From positions 1 to 53,968 of the forward strand of contig CANGEV010000016.1 in the NCBI GenBank assembly GCA_947452995.1: a DNA stretch of 53,968 nt. Reading direction: 5' to 3'. This DNA is from Chitinophagales bacterium (lineage in GTDB: Bacteria > Bacteroidota > Bacteroidia > Chitinophagales > CAIODY01). Made by a program: the position numbers and the translations under genes. This document shows positions 32,550 through 41,504 of this stretch, piece by piece; positions within the stretch are counted from its first letter, which is position 1; each line of letters begins with the position of its first letter. The notes below the pieces were generated by a model. The model saw only the letters and a list, made by a program, of their open reading frames with translations. It was not told the origin of the DNA and did not search any database.

Positions 32550-34875
32550 GGTCTTGTTCAGTCATAATCATGATTTCATCGACAAAGAGCCAAGCCTTTT
32601 CACCAGCGCCGTTTTTGCCTTCAGGAATGGTTCCTTGATTTTTTAGGTCGATACGCACATAACGGCCTGACCAACCTGTCATAAAGAAAGGAAATTGTTC
32701 ATTGAACATTTTAATTTCATCTTTTCCGTATTTCATCACTTGCGTAAAAATGAGGCTATCATCACTCACATAAACCGTAATTTCTTTCGGAGAATAAATC
32801 CAACTTGCTTCATCTTTCAAGGTGGATACATAGGTATGTAAAATAGGCTTTTTACTACCAAGATCAATGACAGCAGAAACATCTTCGCCACTCCAACCGA
32901 GCCAATCACGCCCGTACCAAGGTCGGTCGCCAACAATACCGTCGTTAATCGTTAAACTGCCACCATAGCTATAGGAGGGGGAGGGTAGATGATCAAAGTT
33001 TACTTTTCTGCCGGTAGAACCGCTTGGCCAGAATGATTGCTTCCATATATTTCCTTTACGTACACCATTTTCATAATAAGCGGCTGTAAGCGTTTTGTGA
33101 CGATAAATATCAATTGGACCATTCAAAATCGGGTCGCTGATTTTCGGAGTACTATCATTTAATGTGTAATGAATTTGCCCTTTAGTAAAAGGACTTTTGA
33201 GCATTACGCGAATTCCATTTGTATCCGGGATTGTTTGAACCTCCATTTGTAAATCATAAATAGATTGCGCGACGGTGTATCCACTTTTTTGTAGTTGGTT
33301 CATTTGCGGAATTAATCGCGGTAAAAACGTGTTAAAATCCCGTCCTGTTGCGTTTTGTGGCAAAGGAGTCCAGAGCGCTTCACTCAATGCTAACATCCTA
33401 GGTAGCATCATATACTCTACTTGGTGCCAAGTTGGAATATACTCCGTCCAGATATTTGCCTGTCCACCTAAGATATATTCTTCTTCTTCCGTGCTTAAAC
33501 CGCTGGGGATAGGGTTGAACTGATAAGCTTTTTGTACAGTTGTATAACCTCCAATAGCAAGTGGTTCTGTTTTTTGATAGCCTTGATAGTGATCAAAGTA
33601 GCAATGCGTTCCCGGGCACATAATTACCTCGTGATGTTGTTTGGCGGCTTCAATACCTCCTTGTATTCCTCTCCAACTCATGACTGCGGCTCCGGGAGCT
33701 AATCCGCCTTCGAGTATTTCATCCCAACCTAGCGTGTGTCGACCGCTTGCTGTAATGAAGGAGTCGATTCTACGAATAAAATAACTTTGTAATTCGTTTT
33801 CGTCCTTCAAACCTTTCGCCTTAATTAAGGCTTGGCAATGCGGACAAGTTTTCCAACGTGTTTTCGGCACCTCATCGCCACCGATATGAATATAGCTAGA
33901 CGGAAATAAAGCCATTACTTCCGCGAGAACATTTTTCATAAAGACAAAGGTCTCCTCTTTCGGACAAAATACATCTTCACTAATGCCCCATTTGGTAAGC
34001 GTTTCAAAAGGCCCTCCTGTGCAACTATATTCAGGATAGGCTGCTAAAGCAGCGAGCGCATGACCAGGCATCTCTATTTCTGGAACAATGGTGATATGTT
34101 TTGCAGCTGCGTATTTAATCAGTTCTTTTATTTGTTCTTGCGTATAAAATCCTCCATATGGTGTGTCATCTCCTATAAATGGGAAGAAGTTTTTACCAAT
34201 CATGGTTTCTTTACGTTTAGAACCGATTTGTGTAAGCTTGGGATATTTTTTAATCTCAATTCGCCAACCTTGATCATCCGTTAGATGCCAATGTAAAGTG
34301 TTCATTTTGTACATAGCCATCACGTCGATATAACGTTTGATAGAGTCGATAGGGAAGAAGTGACGAGAAACATCGAGATGCATTCCACGCCAGGCAACAC
34401 GAGGTGCATCCTCTATAATTTGACAAGCTATTTTCCCCTTATTAAATGCTTGTGCGTTGTCTGCCAGTTGGAAAAGGCTTTGTAATCCATAAAATCCACC
34501 TGCCTCATCTGAATAGCTTAGTTCGATGTGTTTGGAATTAATCGATAATAAGTAGGCTTCTTTTTTATCACTTATTTTTTTCTTGGTTAGCAAAAACTGT
34601 TTGTTTTTTGCAACTATATCGCTTCCGTTTGTAACAGTAAACGTAATTTTACATTCAGTTGATAATTTGCCTTTTAAATTGTTTAGAATGCTTTCAGCAA
34701 GCGGCATTTGACCCGACTCCGTGATAACAATTTCGTTGATGGAGGATAAGTTACATTGCCCTTTAGTATTTACGATACTTGCAGGTAATGGAATAATCGG
34801 GCATACTTGCGAAAAACTACTTTGGGAGATAAGCAAGGAGAGAAAAAGAAATATACCTAAAGTGCAGGATTTCAT
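32545..34875 (-). CDS. Secreted GH20 beta-N-acetylhexosaminidase
   Basis: The 776-residue protein has a signal peptide (LGIFLFLSLLISQSSFSQ), a GH20b-type N-terminal domain (about 24-150) and the catalytic TIM barrel (about 155-500). The barrel carries RGMHLDVSRHFFP, WHLTDDQGWRIEIKKYP and the catalytic Asp-Glu in YIHIGGDEVPKTRW. A chitobiase-like C-terminal segment and an F5/8-type C module (about 630-770, WIYSPKEITVYVSDD) follow. It releases terminal GlcNAc or GalNAc from chitin oligomers, peptidoglycan fragments or host-type glycans, probably in the periplasm. No sorting domain is present. Upstream of the ATG I see no convincing -7 box. Confidence 0.94.
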   Translation of the reverse strand: MKSCTLGIFLFLSLLISQSSFSQVCPIIPLPASIVNTKGQCNLSSINEIVITESGQMPLAESILNNLKGKLSTECKITFTVTNGSDIVAKNKQFLLTKKKISDKKEAYLLSINSKHIELSYSDEAGGFYGLQSLFQLADNAQAFNKGKIACQIIEDAPRVAWRGMHLDVSRHFFPIDSIKRYIDVMAMYKMNTLHWHLTDDQGWRIEIKKYPKLTQIGSKRKETMIGKNFFPFIGDDTPYGGFYTQEQIKELIKYAAAKHITIVPEIEMPGHALAALAAYPEYSCTGGPFETLTKWGISEDVFCPKEETFVFMKNVLAEVMALFPSSYIHIGGDEVPKTRWKTCPHCQALIKAKGLKDENELQSYFIRRIDSFITASGRHTLGWDEILEGGLAPGAAVMSWRGIQGGIEAAKQHHEVIMCPGTHCYFDHYQGYQKTEPLAIGGYTTVQKAYQFNPIPSGLSTEEEEYILGGQANIWTEYIPTWHQVEYMMLPRMLALSEALWTPLPQNATGRDFNTFLPRLIPQMNQLQKSGYTVAQSIYDLQMEVQTIPDTNGIRVMLKSPFTKGQIHYTLNDSTPKISDPILNGPIDIYRHKTLTAAYYENGVRKGNIWKQSFWPSGSTGRKVNFDHLPSPSYSYGGSLTINDGIVGDRPWYGRDWLGWSGEDVSAVIDLGSKKPILHTYVSTLKDEASWIYSPKEITVYVSDDSLIFTQVMKYGKDEIKMFNEQFPFFMTGWSGRYVRIDLKNQGTIPEGKNGAGEKAWLFVDEIMIMTEQDQ

Positions 34876-34937
34876 AGTAGGAGTTTAGTATGGCGAATTT
34901 CCTGAAAAAAATCAGTCTTTCAAACTTTAGTTTCTCC

Positions 34938-34967
34938 TTTGAAAATCCCACTTATTAATTAGTTTTG
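34938..34967 (+). promoter_or_regulatory. adk promoter (TTTG-N18-TAGTTTTG)
   Basis: TTTG at 34938-34941 and TAGTTTTG at 34960-34967 match both consensus boxes with 18-base spacing, identical to the tRNA promoter. The expected leader is about 14 bases. Confidence 0.75.
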
Positions 34968-34984
34968 CCAAATAATTCAGCATT

Positions 34985-35554
34985 ATGTTAAACCTTATAT
35001 TATTTGGACCTCCCGGCAGTGGCAAAGGCACACAGGCAGAGAAGTTAATTGAGAAGTATGGCTTGCAGCATTTAAGCACGGGAGATATCCTACGCAACGA
35101 AATCAAGGAGCAAACCGCATTGGGTATGGAGGCTAAGAAGTTTATGGATCAAGGTTTACTAGTTCCTGATGAAGTAGTTATTGGAATGATTAGCTCTAAA
35201 ATCGATGCTACGGTAAATAGTGTAAAAGGATATATTTTTGACGGGTTTCCGCGTACGATACCGCAAGCAGAGGCTTTGGACAAACTTATGGAGTTGAAAC
35301 AAATTCCAGTTGGAAATGTACTTTCACTTTTGGTTGGAGAAGAAGAATTGGTAAAACGTTTATTGGGTCGTGGAGCTACAAGCGGACGTACGGATGATCA
35401 AGACGAAAATATTATTCGTAATCGTGTTGTTGAATATCGTAACAAAACAGCTCCGGTAGCTGATTATTACCGTGCACAAGGCAAATTGTCTGAAATTGTT
35501 GGAGAAGGATCAATTGATGATATCTTCAACAAACTCTGTGCTGCAGTCGGTTAA
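34985..35554 (+). CDS. adk: Adenylate kinase
   Basis: This enzyme interconverts ATP + AMP and 2 ADP in the cytosol. The 189-residue product has the P-loop FGPPGSGKGTQAEKL, the AMP-site LSTGDILR and GYIFDGFPRTIPQAEAL. The LID is short (LGRGATSGRTDDQDENIIRN) and has no zinc cysteines, as usual in Bacteroidota. Its stop codon overlaps that of the convergent glycosyltransferase gene in a TTAA. Confidence 0.97.
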   Translation: MLNLILFGPPGSGKGTQAEKLIEKYGLQHLSTGDILRNEIKEQTALGMEAKKFMDQGLLVPDEVVIGMISSKIDATVNSVKGYIFDGFPRTIPQAEALDKLMELKQIPVGNVLSLLVGEEELVKRLLGRGATSGRTDDQDENIIRNRVVEYRNKTAPVADYYRAQGKLSEIVGEGSIDDIFNKLCAAVG

Positions 35555-36795
35555 TTTTTATTTGTTAAAAGCTTTTGATATAGGCTACGAACGTCTTTCA
35601 CGAGTCGTTGGTAGCCATATTTATTTACAACGGAATCGTAGCCTGCTGCGCCCATTTTTTCTCTTAACATCCGATTCGCCACTAGATTTTTAACGTGTTG
35701 TGTAAATGCTTTGCCTTCACTTGTCTTGGTGAGAAAGCCTGTAACACCATCCTGAACTACGTTTGCAACGCCACCTACATTCGTACTTACCACAGGCTTT
35801 CCTGCTGCTAATGCTTCAATTAAGCTTACAGGAGTACCTTCGTTCAAGGAGGTCATCGTGACAATATCCAATCCTGCAAGTGCCACTGGAATATCTTGCA
35901 TCCACGAACAAAACACCACATCTACCTCCATTGCTTCGTTCTTTTGAGTTTGAGCTTGCTGCTCACTAGGTATTTCTGACCAATGACGGATGCCCAATCG
36001 GAGGCCCATTTCAGCACATTGCAATTCCAATGCCTGTCTGTCTTCCCCATCTCCTATAATAAAAAACTTAACTTTGTTTTGAACGCCTTCCTTCACATAT
36101 TTAGCGACTTTTAAAAACATTGGATGGTTTTTGATTGGAACCAATCTGCCGATAATACCAATGGCTACCTCGTTATCTTCCAGGCCGTAGTATTTTCTAA
36201 AAAGTTCTCTTTTGGCAGTTGTATTTTCTCTAAAGCGCTCTAAGTCGAACCCTAAAGGAACCACATGTACTTTCTCTGCTGCACAAATATTAAAATCTTT
36301 GGTTAGCTCTTTCTTTTGCAAATCACTAATGGCAATGATAGCAGTTGATTTTTTAGCTAGATATTGCTCAATCTTGATAAAAATTTTATTCTTGAAAGAG
36401 TTGAAGTAGGAGTGAAATACGTGTCCGTGGAAGGTATGTACAATTACCGGTACCTTTTCATGAATTGCCGCCAAACGTCCTAGAGCACCCGCTTTTGCCG
36501 CATGTGTATGAACTATATCTGGTTTAAATTCACGTATTACCTTACGAATCTCCCAATATGCTTGCCAGTCTTTTTTCAAATTAATGCTCCGATACATACC
36601 ATCGATATAGCGCGCCTTTAAGCCTTGACTTTCTACAATAAACTCGCTACTAGCCTCTGTTTCATCTTTATTTCCTGCAAGGAAAAGGGTTTCAAATTCA
36701 GGTGCTAAATGCTTCGTTAAATAGGTTGCGTTATAGGTTGGTCCACCTAAATTCAATCTGTTGATGATTCTTAATACACGAGGAGGTTTAGCCAT
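35551..36795 (-). CDS. GT4-family glycosyltransferase
   Basis: The 414-residue protein shows VLRIINRLNLGGPTYNATYL at the start, the stretch HTHAAKAGALGRLAAI, HGHVFHSYF and the donor-site VTMTSLNEGTPVSLIEALAA. GKPVVSTNVGG follows. This matches GT4 enzymes of capsule or exopolysaccharide loci. A short insert around residues 265-290 (EQQAQTQKNEAMEVD) interrupts the usual path to the SWMQDIP segment. The gene follows asnB by 38 bases, so the two may be co-transcribed. The substrate is unknown. Confidence 0.88.
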   Translation of the reverse strand: MAKPPRVLRIINRLNLGGPTYNATYLTKHLAPEFETLFLAGNKDETEASSEFIVESQGLKARYIDGMYRSINLKKDWQAYWEIRKVIREFKPDIVHTHAAKAGALGRLAAIHEKVPVIVHTFHGHVFHSYFNSFKNKIFIKIEQYLAKKSTAIIAISDLQKKELTKDFNICAAEKVHVVPLGFDLERFRENTTAKRELFRKYYGLEDNEVAIGIIGRLVPIKNHPMFLKVAKYVKEGVQNKVKFFIIGDGEDRQALELQCAEMGLRLGIRHWSEIPSEQQAQTQKNEAMEVDVVFCSWMQDIPVALAGLDIVTMTSLNEGTPVSLIEALAAGKPVVSTNVGGVANVVQDGVTGFLTKTSEGKAFTQHVKNLVANRMLREKMGAAGYDSVVNKYGYQRLVKDVRSLYQKLLTNKN

Positions 36796-36833
36796 GGGTG
36801 TTTACAGATTTTTCCTTGTAATGATTGTTGAAA

Positions 36834-38729
36834 TTAGTTGTTGCTTAAATGTAATTGGTTTTTCTTCCACCAAATTTGAAAGACTAATAATGCCCAAATT
36901 TGTTCTACTGCGTCGTTAGGACTGTTAGAATACAATTTGTTTTTTACCATTTCTATGATTGAATAATTAAAGATGCCTTGTCGTTCAACGAATTCGCGAC
37001 TTAATAAATCATCTTCAATCAAAGATTTTAATTCGCCTTGAAACCATCTTAGCAAGGGTACTTCAAATCCTTTCTTTCCTCTATTAAATAGTTCTTGCGG
37101 TAGATAATCTGCAAACGCTTCTTTTAATATATGCTTTCGATGGGCTGCATTAATTTTATAATTGGTTGGCAGCGTAAATGCAAAGTCAACAATGGCATGA
37201 TCCAAGAACGGTACACGCATCTCTAATGAATTTGCCATACTCATCCGATCTGTTTTAACTAACATGTCATTCTCTAGAACTACGCGTAGATCGGTGCGGA
37301 GAACACTTTCAAAATCGTCGTTGCAGTTTAGCAGGCAGTCTTTTTTTGTAGTTTGATATCCTTGTTCATCCGTATAGGATTCTTTTAATAGTCCTTGTTC
37401 AGACAGCCCAGCCCAACGTGCCCATTGCCAATAACGTTCCGGAGCACTCCATTTTAAGCCGTTTACATATTTTTCCAACTGACGGAAGCGATTGCCTAAT
37501 TTGCTATTGCGTGATTTTGGTAAAAGTGGTAATAGGAATTGCGTTTGTTTGAGCAAGGTGTTACTAAGGCTTCGTTCACGTATTTTAAGTTCCGCCGCAT
37601 GTTTGTTGTATCCTGCAAAAATCTCATCCGCTCCATCTCCCGAAAGTGCTACCGTGACGTGTTTTCGTGTTTCTCTACTCAATATATATACAGCCAGTGC
37701 TGAAGAGTCAGCAAATGGCTCGTCTAGATAATCTAGCATATCAAATAGATGTTCATACAAATCAGCATTTCTTAATGAAAAGACGGTATGCTCCGTTTTT
37801 AAGCGATTCGCCATTAAGCGTGCATAAGCTGTTTCATCGAACAGCGGTTCGTCTGCAAATCCGATGGAAAAGGATTGCAAATGTTTAGTTTGATGTGAAG
37901 CAATTGCTGTAATGATGGATGAGTCGATACCGCCACTTAGGAAAGTTCCTAAGGGAACATCGGCAACCATTCGTCTTTGTACGGATTCTTCGAGTAAAGT
38001 GCGCAAATGCGATTTTGCTTCCGTGAAACTCAAGGAAGTTTTCTCGCCTGCTTTTACCTCGTAATATTTGTTTATGCTTGCGTTTCCATTACCCTCAATT
38101 TTCATCCAATGACCGGGCATTAATTTTTTAACGCCTTGGTAAATACTTAACGGAGACGGAATATAGTTTAAGTGAAAATACGCTTGTAAAGCCGCTTTAT
38201 CTATGGCTTTATTGAATGGAAAGTGGATGAGTGCTTTCAATTCAGACGCAAAACAAAGAGTAGACTCGTCTGCGTAATAATAAAGCGGTTTGATCCCGAA
38301 ACGATCACGTACAATATTTAAGCATTGTAATTCTTTGTTATATAACGCAAACGCAAATTCACCATCCACCGCTTCTATACCTTTTTCAATACCATGCTCA
38401 ATCAGGTGATACAATAAAACTTCTGTATCCGAGCTCGAAACAAAGGAATAGCCCTTCTTAAGCAAGAGTTCTTTCAGTGATTGATAATTGTATATTTCAC
38501 CGTTGAACACTAGCGTATAATTGCCTGTGCTGTCAGTAAAAGGCTGTTGGGCAGCGCTACTCGTGTCGATAATAGAAAGACGCTTGTGTCCAAGCGCAAG
38601 CCTGTCATAGGTATAAATACCTGCCTGGTCAGGCCCTCGTTTATCCATAGCCGCTGTAGCAGCATGAATGGCTTGGAGATAATGGTCTGTTCCGTCTTTA
38701 AAGGCAATTATGCCAGCAATTCCGCACAT
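36834..38729 (-). CDS. asnB: Asparagine synthase (glutamine-hydrolysing)
   Basis: The 631-residue protein begins MCGIAGIIAF, so Cys 2 is the glutaminase nucleophile. The N-terminal class II amidotransferase domain has DKRGPDQAGIY and FNGEIYNYQSL. The synthetase domain (about 240-600) has the PP-loop LSGGIDSSIITAIAS, GDGADEIFAGY and SLEMRVPFLDH. It makes asparagine from aspartate, glutamine and ATP, or acts as an amidotransferase in surface glycan loci, where similar genes sit beside glycosyltransferases such as the next gene. Its length (about 630) is closer to AsnO/capsule-type enzymes than to the 554-residue E. coli AsnB. Confidence 0.9.
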   Translation of the reverse strand: MCGIAGIIAFKDGTDHYLQAIHAATAAMDKRGPDQAGIYTYDRLALGHKRLSIIDTSSAAQQPFTDSTGNYTLVFNGEIYNYQSLKELLLKKGYSFVSSSDTEVLLYHLIEHGIEKGIEAVDGEFAFALYNKELQCLNIVRDRFGIKPLYYYADESTLCFASELKALIHFPFNKAIDKAALQAYFHLNYIPSPLSIYQGVKKLMPGHWMKIEGNGNASINKYYEVKAGEKTSLSFTEAKSHLRTLLEESVQRRMVADVPLGTFLSGGIDSSIITAIASHQTKHLQSFSIGFADEPLFDETAYARLMANRLKTEHTVFSLRNADLYEHLFDMLDYLDEPFADSSALAVYILSRETRKHVTVALSGDGADEIFAGYNKHAAELKIRERSLSNTLLKQTQFLLPLLPKSRNSKLGNRFRQLEKYVNGLKWSAPERYWQWARWAGLSEQGLLKESYTDEQGYQTTKKDCLLNCNDDFESVLRTDLRVVLENDMLVKTDRMSMANSLEMRVPFLDHAIVDFAFTLPTNYKINAAHRKHILKEAFADYLPQELFNRGKKGFEVPLLRWFQGELKSLIEDDLLSREFVERQGIFNYSIIEMVKNKLYSNSPNDAVEQIWALLVFQIWWKKNQLHLSNN

Positions 38730-38747
38730 AGTTATTTACTTCGACTT

Positions 38748-38755
38748 CTAAGATA
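38748..38755 (-). promoter_or_regulatory. Probable -7 box of asnB
   Basis: TATCTTAG on the minus strand, 18 bases before the asnB ATG, fits the TAnnTT(T/A)G form in the 69-base divergent gap with rnpA. Confidence 0.45.
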
Positions 38756-38786
38756 CATAATTCTCATAAGTTCTAAATAAAGGACG

Positions 38787-38794
38787 TATTTTAG
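38787..38794 (+). promoter_or_regulatory. Probable -7 box of rnpA
   Basis: TATTTTAG ends four bases before the rnpA ATG, so the transcript would have almost no leader. Confidence 0.45.
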
Positions 38795-38798
38795 TAGC

Positions 38799-39209
38799 AT
38801 GATTTTAAAGCGAAATGGCTTATCAAAATTGGAACGACTGCATTCTCGTAAGCAAATGGATGAACTCTTTTCTCACGGTAGATCAGTACGCCAAGGGCCA
38901 TTGAAATTTATTTTTGTAGAAACAGCTTTAAAAACGGACCTACCATCGGAGTTTATGTTTACCGTTTCTAAACGACAGTTTAAACGTGCGCATGATCGAA
39001 ACTATATCAAACGCCTACTCCGAGAAGTGTTTCGTGTCAACAAACATCAGATTAACGATTATCTAATATCACAACAGAAGGGTATGCAAGGATGTTTCTT
39101 ATTTCTTGGAACGCAAAAGCCTACCTATGCCAACTTAGAAAAAAATATACTCCGAATTTTTGCTCAATTAATGCCACAAGAAAATGAAATGGATCAATCA
39201 GCTAATTAG
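38799..39209 (+). CDS. rnpA: Ribonuclease P protein component
   Basis: This 136-residue basic protein is the protein subunit of RNase P, which matures tRNA 5' ends. It shows [20 protein letters not shown] at the start and the RNR signature region [17 protein letters not shown]. It begins the run rnpA-yidD-selU-selD, with its 3' end overlapping yidD by 26 bases. The usual upstream neighbour rpmH (L34) is absent. asnB diverges from it instead. Confidence 0.93.
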   Translation: MILKRNGLSKLERLHSRKQMDELFSHGRSVRQGPLKFIFVETALKTDLPSEFMFTVSKRQFKRAHDRNYIKRLLREVFRVNKHQINDYLISQQKGMQGCFLFLGTQKPTYANLEKNILRIFAQLMPQENEMDQSAN

Positions 39210-39414
39210 TGGGCTTTTTTTAGCAATTATAAAATTCTATCAGTGGGGTATCTCTCCACTAATTGGCCCGGCTTGCCGTTATCAGCCTACCTGTTCTAGA
39301 TATACTGCAGAAGCAATTAGGAAATATGGTCCTTGGAAGGGTAGTATACTTGGCATCAAAAGAATCAGCCGTTGTCACCCTTGGGGTGGACATGGCTACG
39401 ACCCCGTACCCTAA
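39184..39414 (+). CDS. yidD: Membrane protein insertion efficiency factor YidD
   Basis: The 76-residue product has the invariant YidD stretch [20 protein letters not shown], then [14 protein letters not shown] and [17 protein letters not shown]. YidD helps YidC insert inner-membrane proteins. An amphipathic N-terminal helix ([16 protein letters not shown]) lies on the membrane. It overlaps rnpA at its 5' end, and its TAA shares an A with the selU ATG (TAATG), so translational coupling is likely on both sides. Confidence 0.95.
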   Translation: MKWINQLISGLFLAIIKFYQWGISPLIGPACRYQPTCSRYTAEAIRKYGPWKGSILGIKRISRCHPWGGHGYDPVP

Positions 39415-40451
39415 TGGCGATAACACGATTAAATATTACAGAATTTTTAAGAAAAAGTCCGGATGGACTTATTATCGACGTTCGTTCTCCGAGTGAATAC
39501 AAGCATGCGCATATGCCCAATGCACTTTCTTTGCCGCTTTTTAGTGATGAAGAACGAAAAGTGGTTGGTACAAATTATAAGCAACAATCTCGTGAAGATG
39601 CTATAAAAATTGGCCTCGATTTCTTCGGACCCAAAATGCGTTCAATGGTTGAACAGGTGGAAATGTGGATGCAGGAGCGAAACCTCGATATTAAGCAAAC
39701 ACCCCTGTTCGTTCATTGTTGGAGAGGTGGGATGCGTAGCGCAGGAGTTGCCTGGTTATTGGATTTGTACGGCTTTAAAGTATTTACCTTACATGGCGGT
39801 TATAAGGCTTTTAGGACATATATTAATGAATTGTTGAATGCAAATTATAAGTTAAAAGTATTGGGAGGACGGACAGGTGCAGGCAAAACCATGTTTTTGA
39901 AATCAGCAAAAGAAAATAAGTTGCAAGCCATCGATTTAGAAGGACTTGCTAATCATAAAGGCTCGTCTTTTGGAAAGACAAATGGTGTGCAGCCAACGCA
40001 AGAGGCATTCGAAAATGCCCTAGGAATAGCGCTTTCGGAAATTGACACTAGTAAAGAAATTTGGGTGGAGGATGAAAGTGCTAGAATTGGGGATGTTCAA
40101 ATACCAAATAAATTTTGGGCCAACATGCGCGCAGCTATGGTAGCGTATGTAGACATCCCTTTTGAAGAACGCTTGAATTATCTCATAAAGGATTATAAGA
40201 TCGTTTTAAACGAAGATTTAACTGCTTCAACGCTTCGTATCGCCAAGCGTCTGGGTGGTTTGGAAACGAAAAACGTCTTACAATATTTAGCAGAGGATAA
40301 TCGAAAAGAGGCCTTTAGGATTTTGTTACGTTATTATGATAAATGGTATGATATCGGCATTTCAAAGCGGGAGCAGTCTCCGATACAAAAATTTACGTTT
40401 GAATCACATGATAAATTTGATTGGAAAATAGTTGCGAATGGAAAAAATTAA
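39414..40451 (+). CDS. selU: tRNA 2-selenouridine synthase
   Basis: SelU (MnmH/YbbB) replaces sulfur of 2-thiouridine at wobble position 34 of tRNA-Lys, -Glu and -Gln by selenium, through a geranylated intermediate. The 345-residue protein has an N-terminal rhodanese domain (LIIDVRSPSEYKHAHMPNA; catalytic Cys in FVHCWRGGMRSAGVAWL). The C-terminal P-loop domain carries VLGGRTGAGKTMFL. The start is ATG 39414, overlapping the yidD stop. A longer frame from 39372 is just yidD sequence in another frame. The selenium donor gene selD follows with a 14-base overlap. Confidence 0.95.
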   Translation: MAITRLNITEFLRKSPDGLIIDVRSPSEYKHAHMPNALSLPLFSDEERKVVGTNYKQQSREDAIKIGLDFFGPKMRSMVEQVEMWMQERNLDIKQTPLFVHCWRGGMRSAGVAWLLDLYGFKVFTLHGGYKAFRTYINELLNANYKLKVLGGRTGAGKTMFLKSAKENKLQAIDLEGLANHKGSSFGKTNGVQPTQEAFENALGIALSEIDTSKEIWVEDESARIGDVQIPNKFWANMRAAMVAYVDIPFEERLNYLIKDYKIVLNEDLTASTLRIAKRLGGLETKNVLQYLAEDNRKEAFRILLRYYDKWYDIGISKREQSPIQKFTFESHDKFDWKIVANGKN

Positions 40452-41487
40452 ACTCACGGAATATGCGCATGGAGCGGGTTGTGGATGTAAAATAGCACCA
40501 CAAGTATTGCAAAATATATTGCAAACAGATGCAGTTGTGTTTCGTTCCGATAAATTAATCGTTGGTAACGAAAGTAAGGATGATGCGGCCGTATATGATA
40601 TGGGTAACGGAAGGCTTTTAATTTCAACAACAGATTTCTTTACACCTATCGTAAACGACCCCTATGATTTTGGTCGAATAGCCGCTACAAATGCTTTATC
40701 CGATGTTTATGCAATGGGTGGACACCCGTTTATGGCACTAGCCGTTTTAGGATTTCCGGTCGATAAGTTGCCTATAGAAGTTGCACAGCAGATATTGAAT
40801 GGAGCTCGTGCTGTATGTAATGAGGCGAAAGTTGTTTTGGCAGGTGGGCATAGTATCGATAGTCCGGAACCAATTTTTGGCTTATCTGTGAATGGTGAAG
40901 TATCGAAGGAACATTTAAAGACAAATAATGCAGTGCAAGAAGGAGATTTACTCTACTTAACAAAGCCAATTGGAGTCGGTATTTTAGCGACTGCTGAAAA
41001 ACGCGGCGTATTGAAAGAGGAGCATGTTGGTTTGGCTGTTAAGTATATGACGGAGCTTAATCAAATAGGTGCGAAGTTTGGTCAACTAAAAGAAGTACAC
41101 GCGATGACCGATGTGACAGGGTTTGGTATTGCTGGTCATCTTATAGAGATGTTAGACAATAAATTCAGCGCAGAAATATATTGGTCGAAGTTGCCATTTA
41201 TTAATGGACTGCAACATTATTTGGATACCAATATTATTCCGGATGCGACCTATCGCAATTGGAATGGTTATGGTGCTGAAGTGGAGTGGGGAGCAGGAGT
41301 TCCTATAATGGATGCTTTCAAACTTTTGCCAGATCCTCAAACGAGTGGAGGTCTTTTGGTTTCGGTGGATCCTGCAGCACAAGCCACTTTCGAGGCTATG
41401 TTAATAAATATAGGGTATGCATCCTTTGCACAGCCAATTGGCCATATCAAGGCTCGAGGTACTAAATCTGTTAGTGTGATTTTGTAA
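40438..41487 (+). CDS. selD: Selenide, water dikinase (selenophosphate synthetase)
   Basis: SelD makes selenophosphate from selenide and ATP. The 349-residue protein opens with EYAHGAGCGCKIAP, holding the catalytic cysteine (not selenocysteine) and lysine. It continues with STTDFFTPIVNDPYDFGRIA, NALSDVYAMGG, AGGHSIDSPEPIFGL and PDPQTSGGLLVS. I start at ATG 40438, not the TTG six bases earlier. Overlap with selU means the product is mainly for tRNA selenouridine. No selA, selB or selC is in this window. Confidence 0.96.
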   Translation: MEKIKLTEYAHGAGCGCKIAPQVLQNILQTDAVVFRSDKLIVGNESKDDAAVYDMGNGRLLISTTDFFTPIVNDPYDFGRIAATNALSDVYAMGGHPFMALAVLGFPVDKLPIEVAQQILNGARAVCNEAKVVLAGGHSIDSPEPIFGLSVNGEVSKEHLKTNNAVQEGDLLYLTKPIGVGILATAEKRGVLKEEHVGLAVKYMTELNQIGAKFGQLKEVHAMTDVTGFGIAGHLIEMLDNKFSAEIYWSKLPFINGLQHYLDTNIIPDATYRNWNGYGAEVEWGAGVPIMDAFKLLPDPQTSGGLLVSVDPAAQATFEAMLINIGYASFAQPIGHIKARGTKSVSVIL

Positions 41488-41504
41488 TTTGGCAAGTTTG
41501 GTGA

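Noticed and set aside
34985-35554. Adenylate kinase with a missing zinc LID as an oddity
   Set aside because: The short cysteine-free LID is normal for many bacterial Adk proteins, including Bacteroidota, so it is not remarkable.
38799-39414. Replication origin next to rnpA
   Set aside because: rpmH, dnaA and DnaA-box clusters are absent and the flanking genes are asnB and selU, so there is no support for oriC here.
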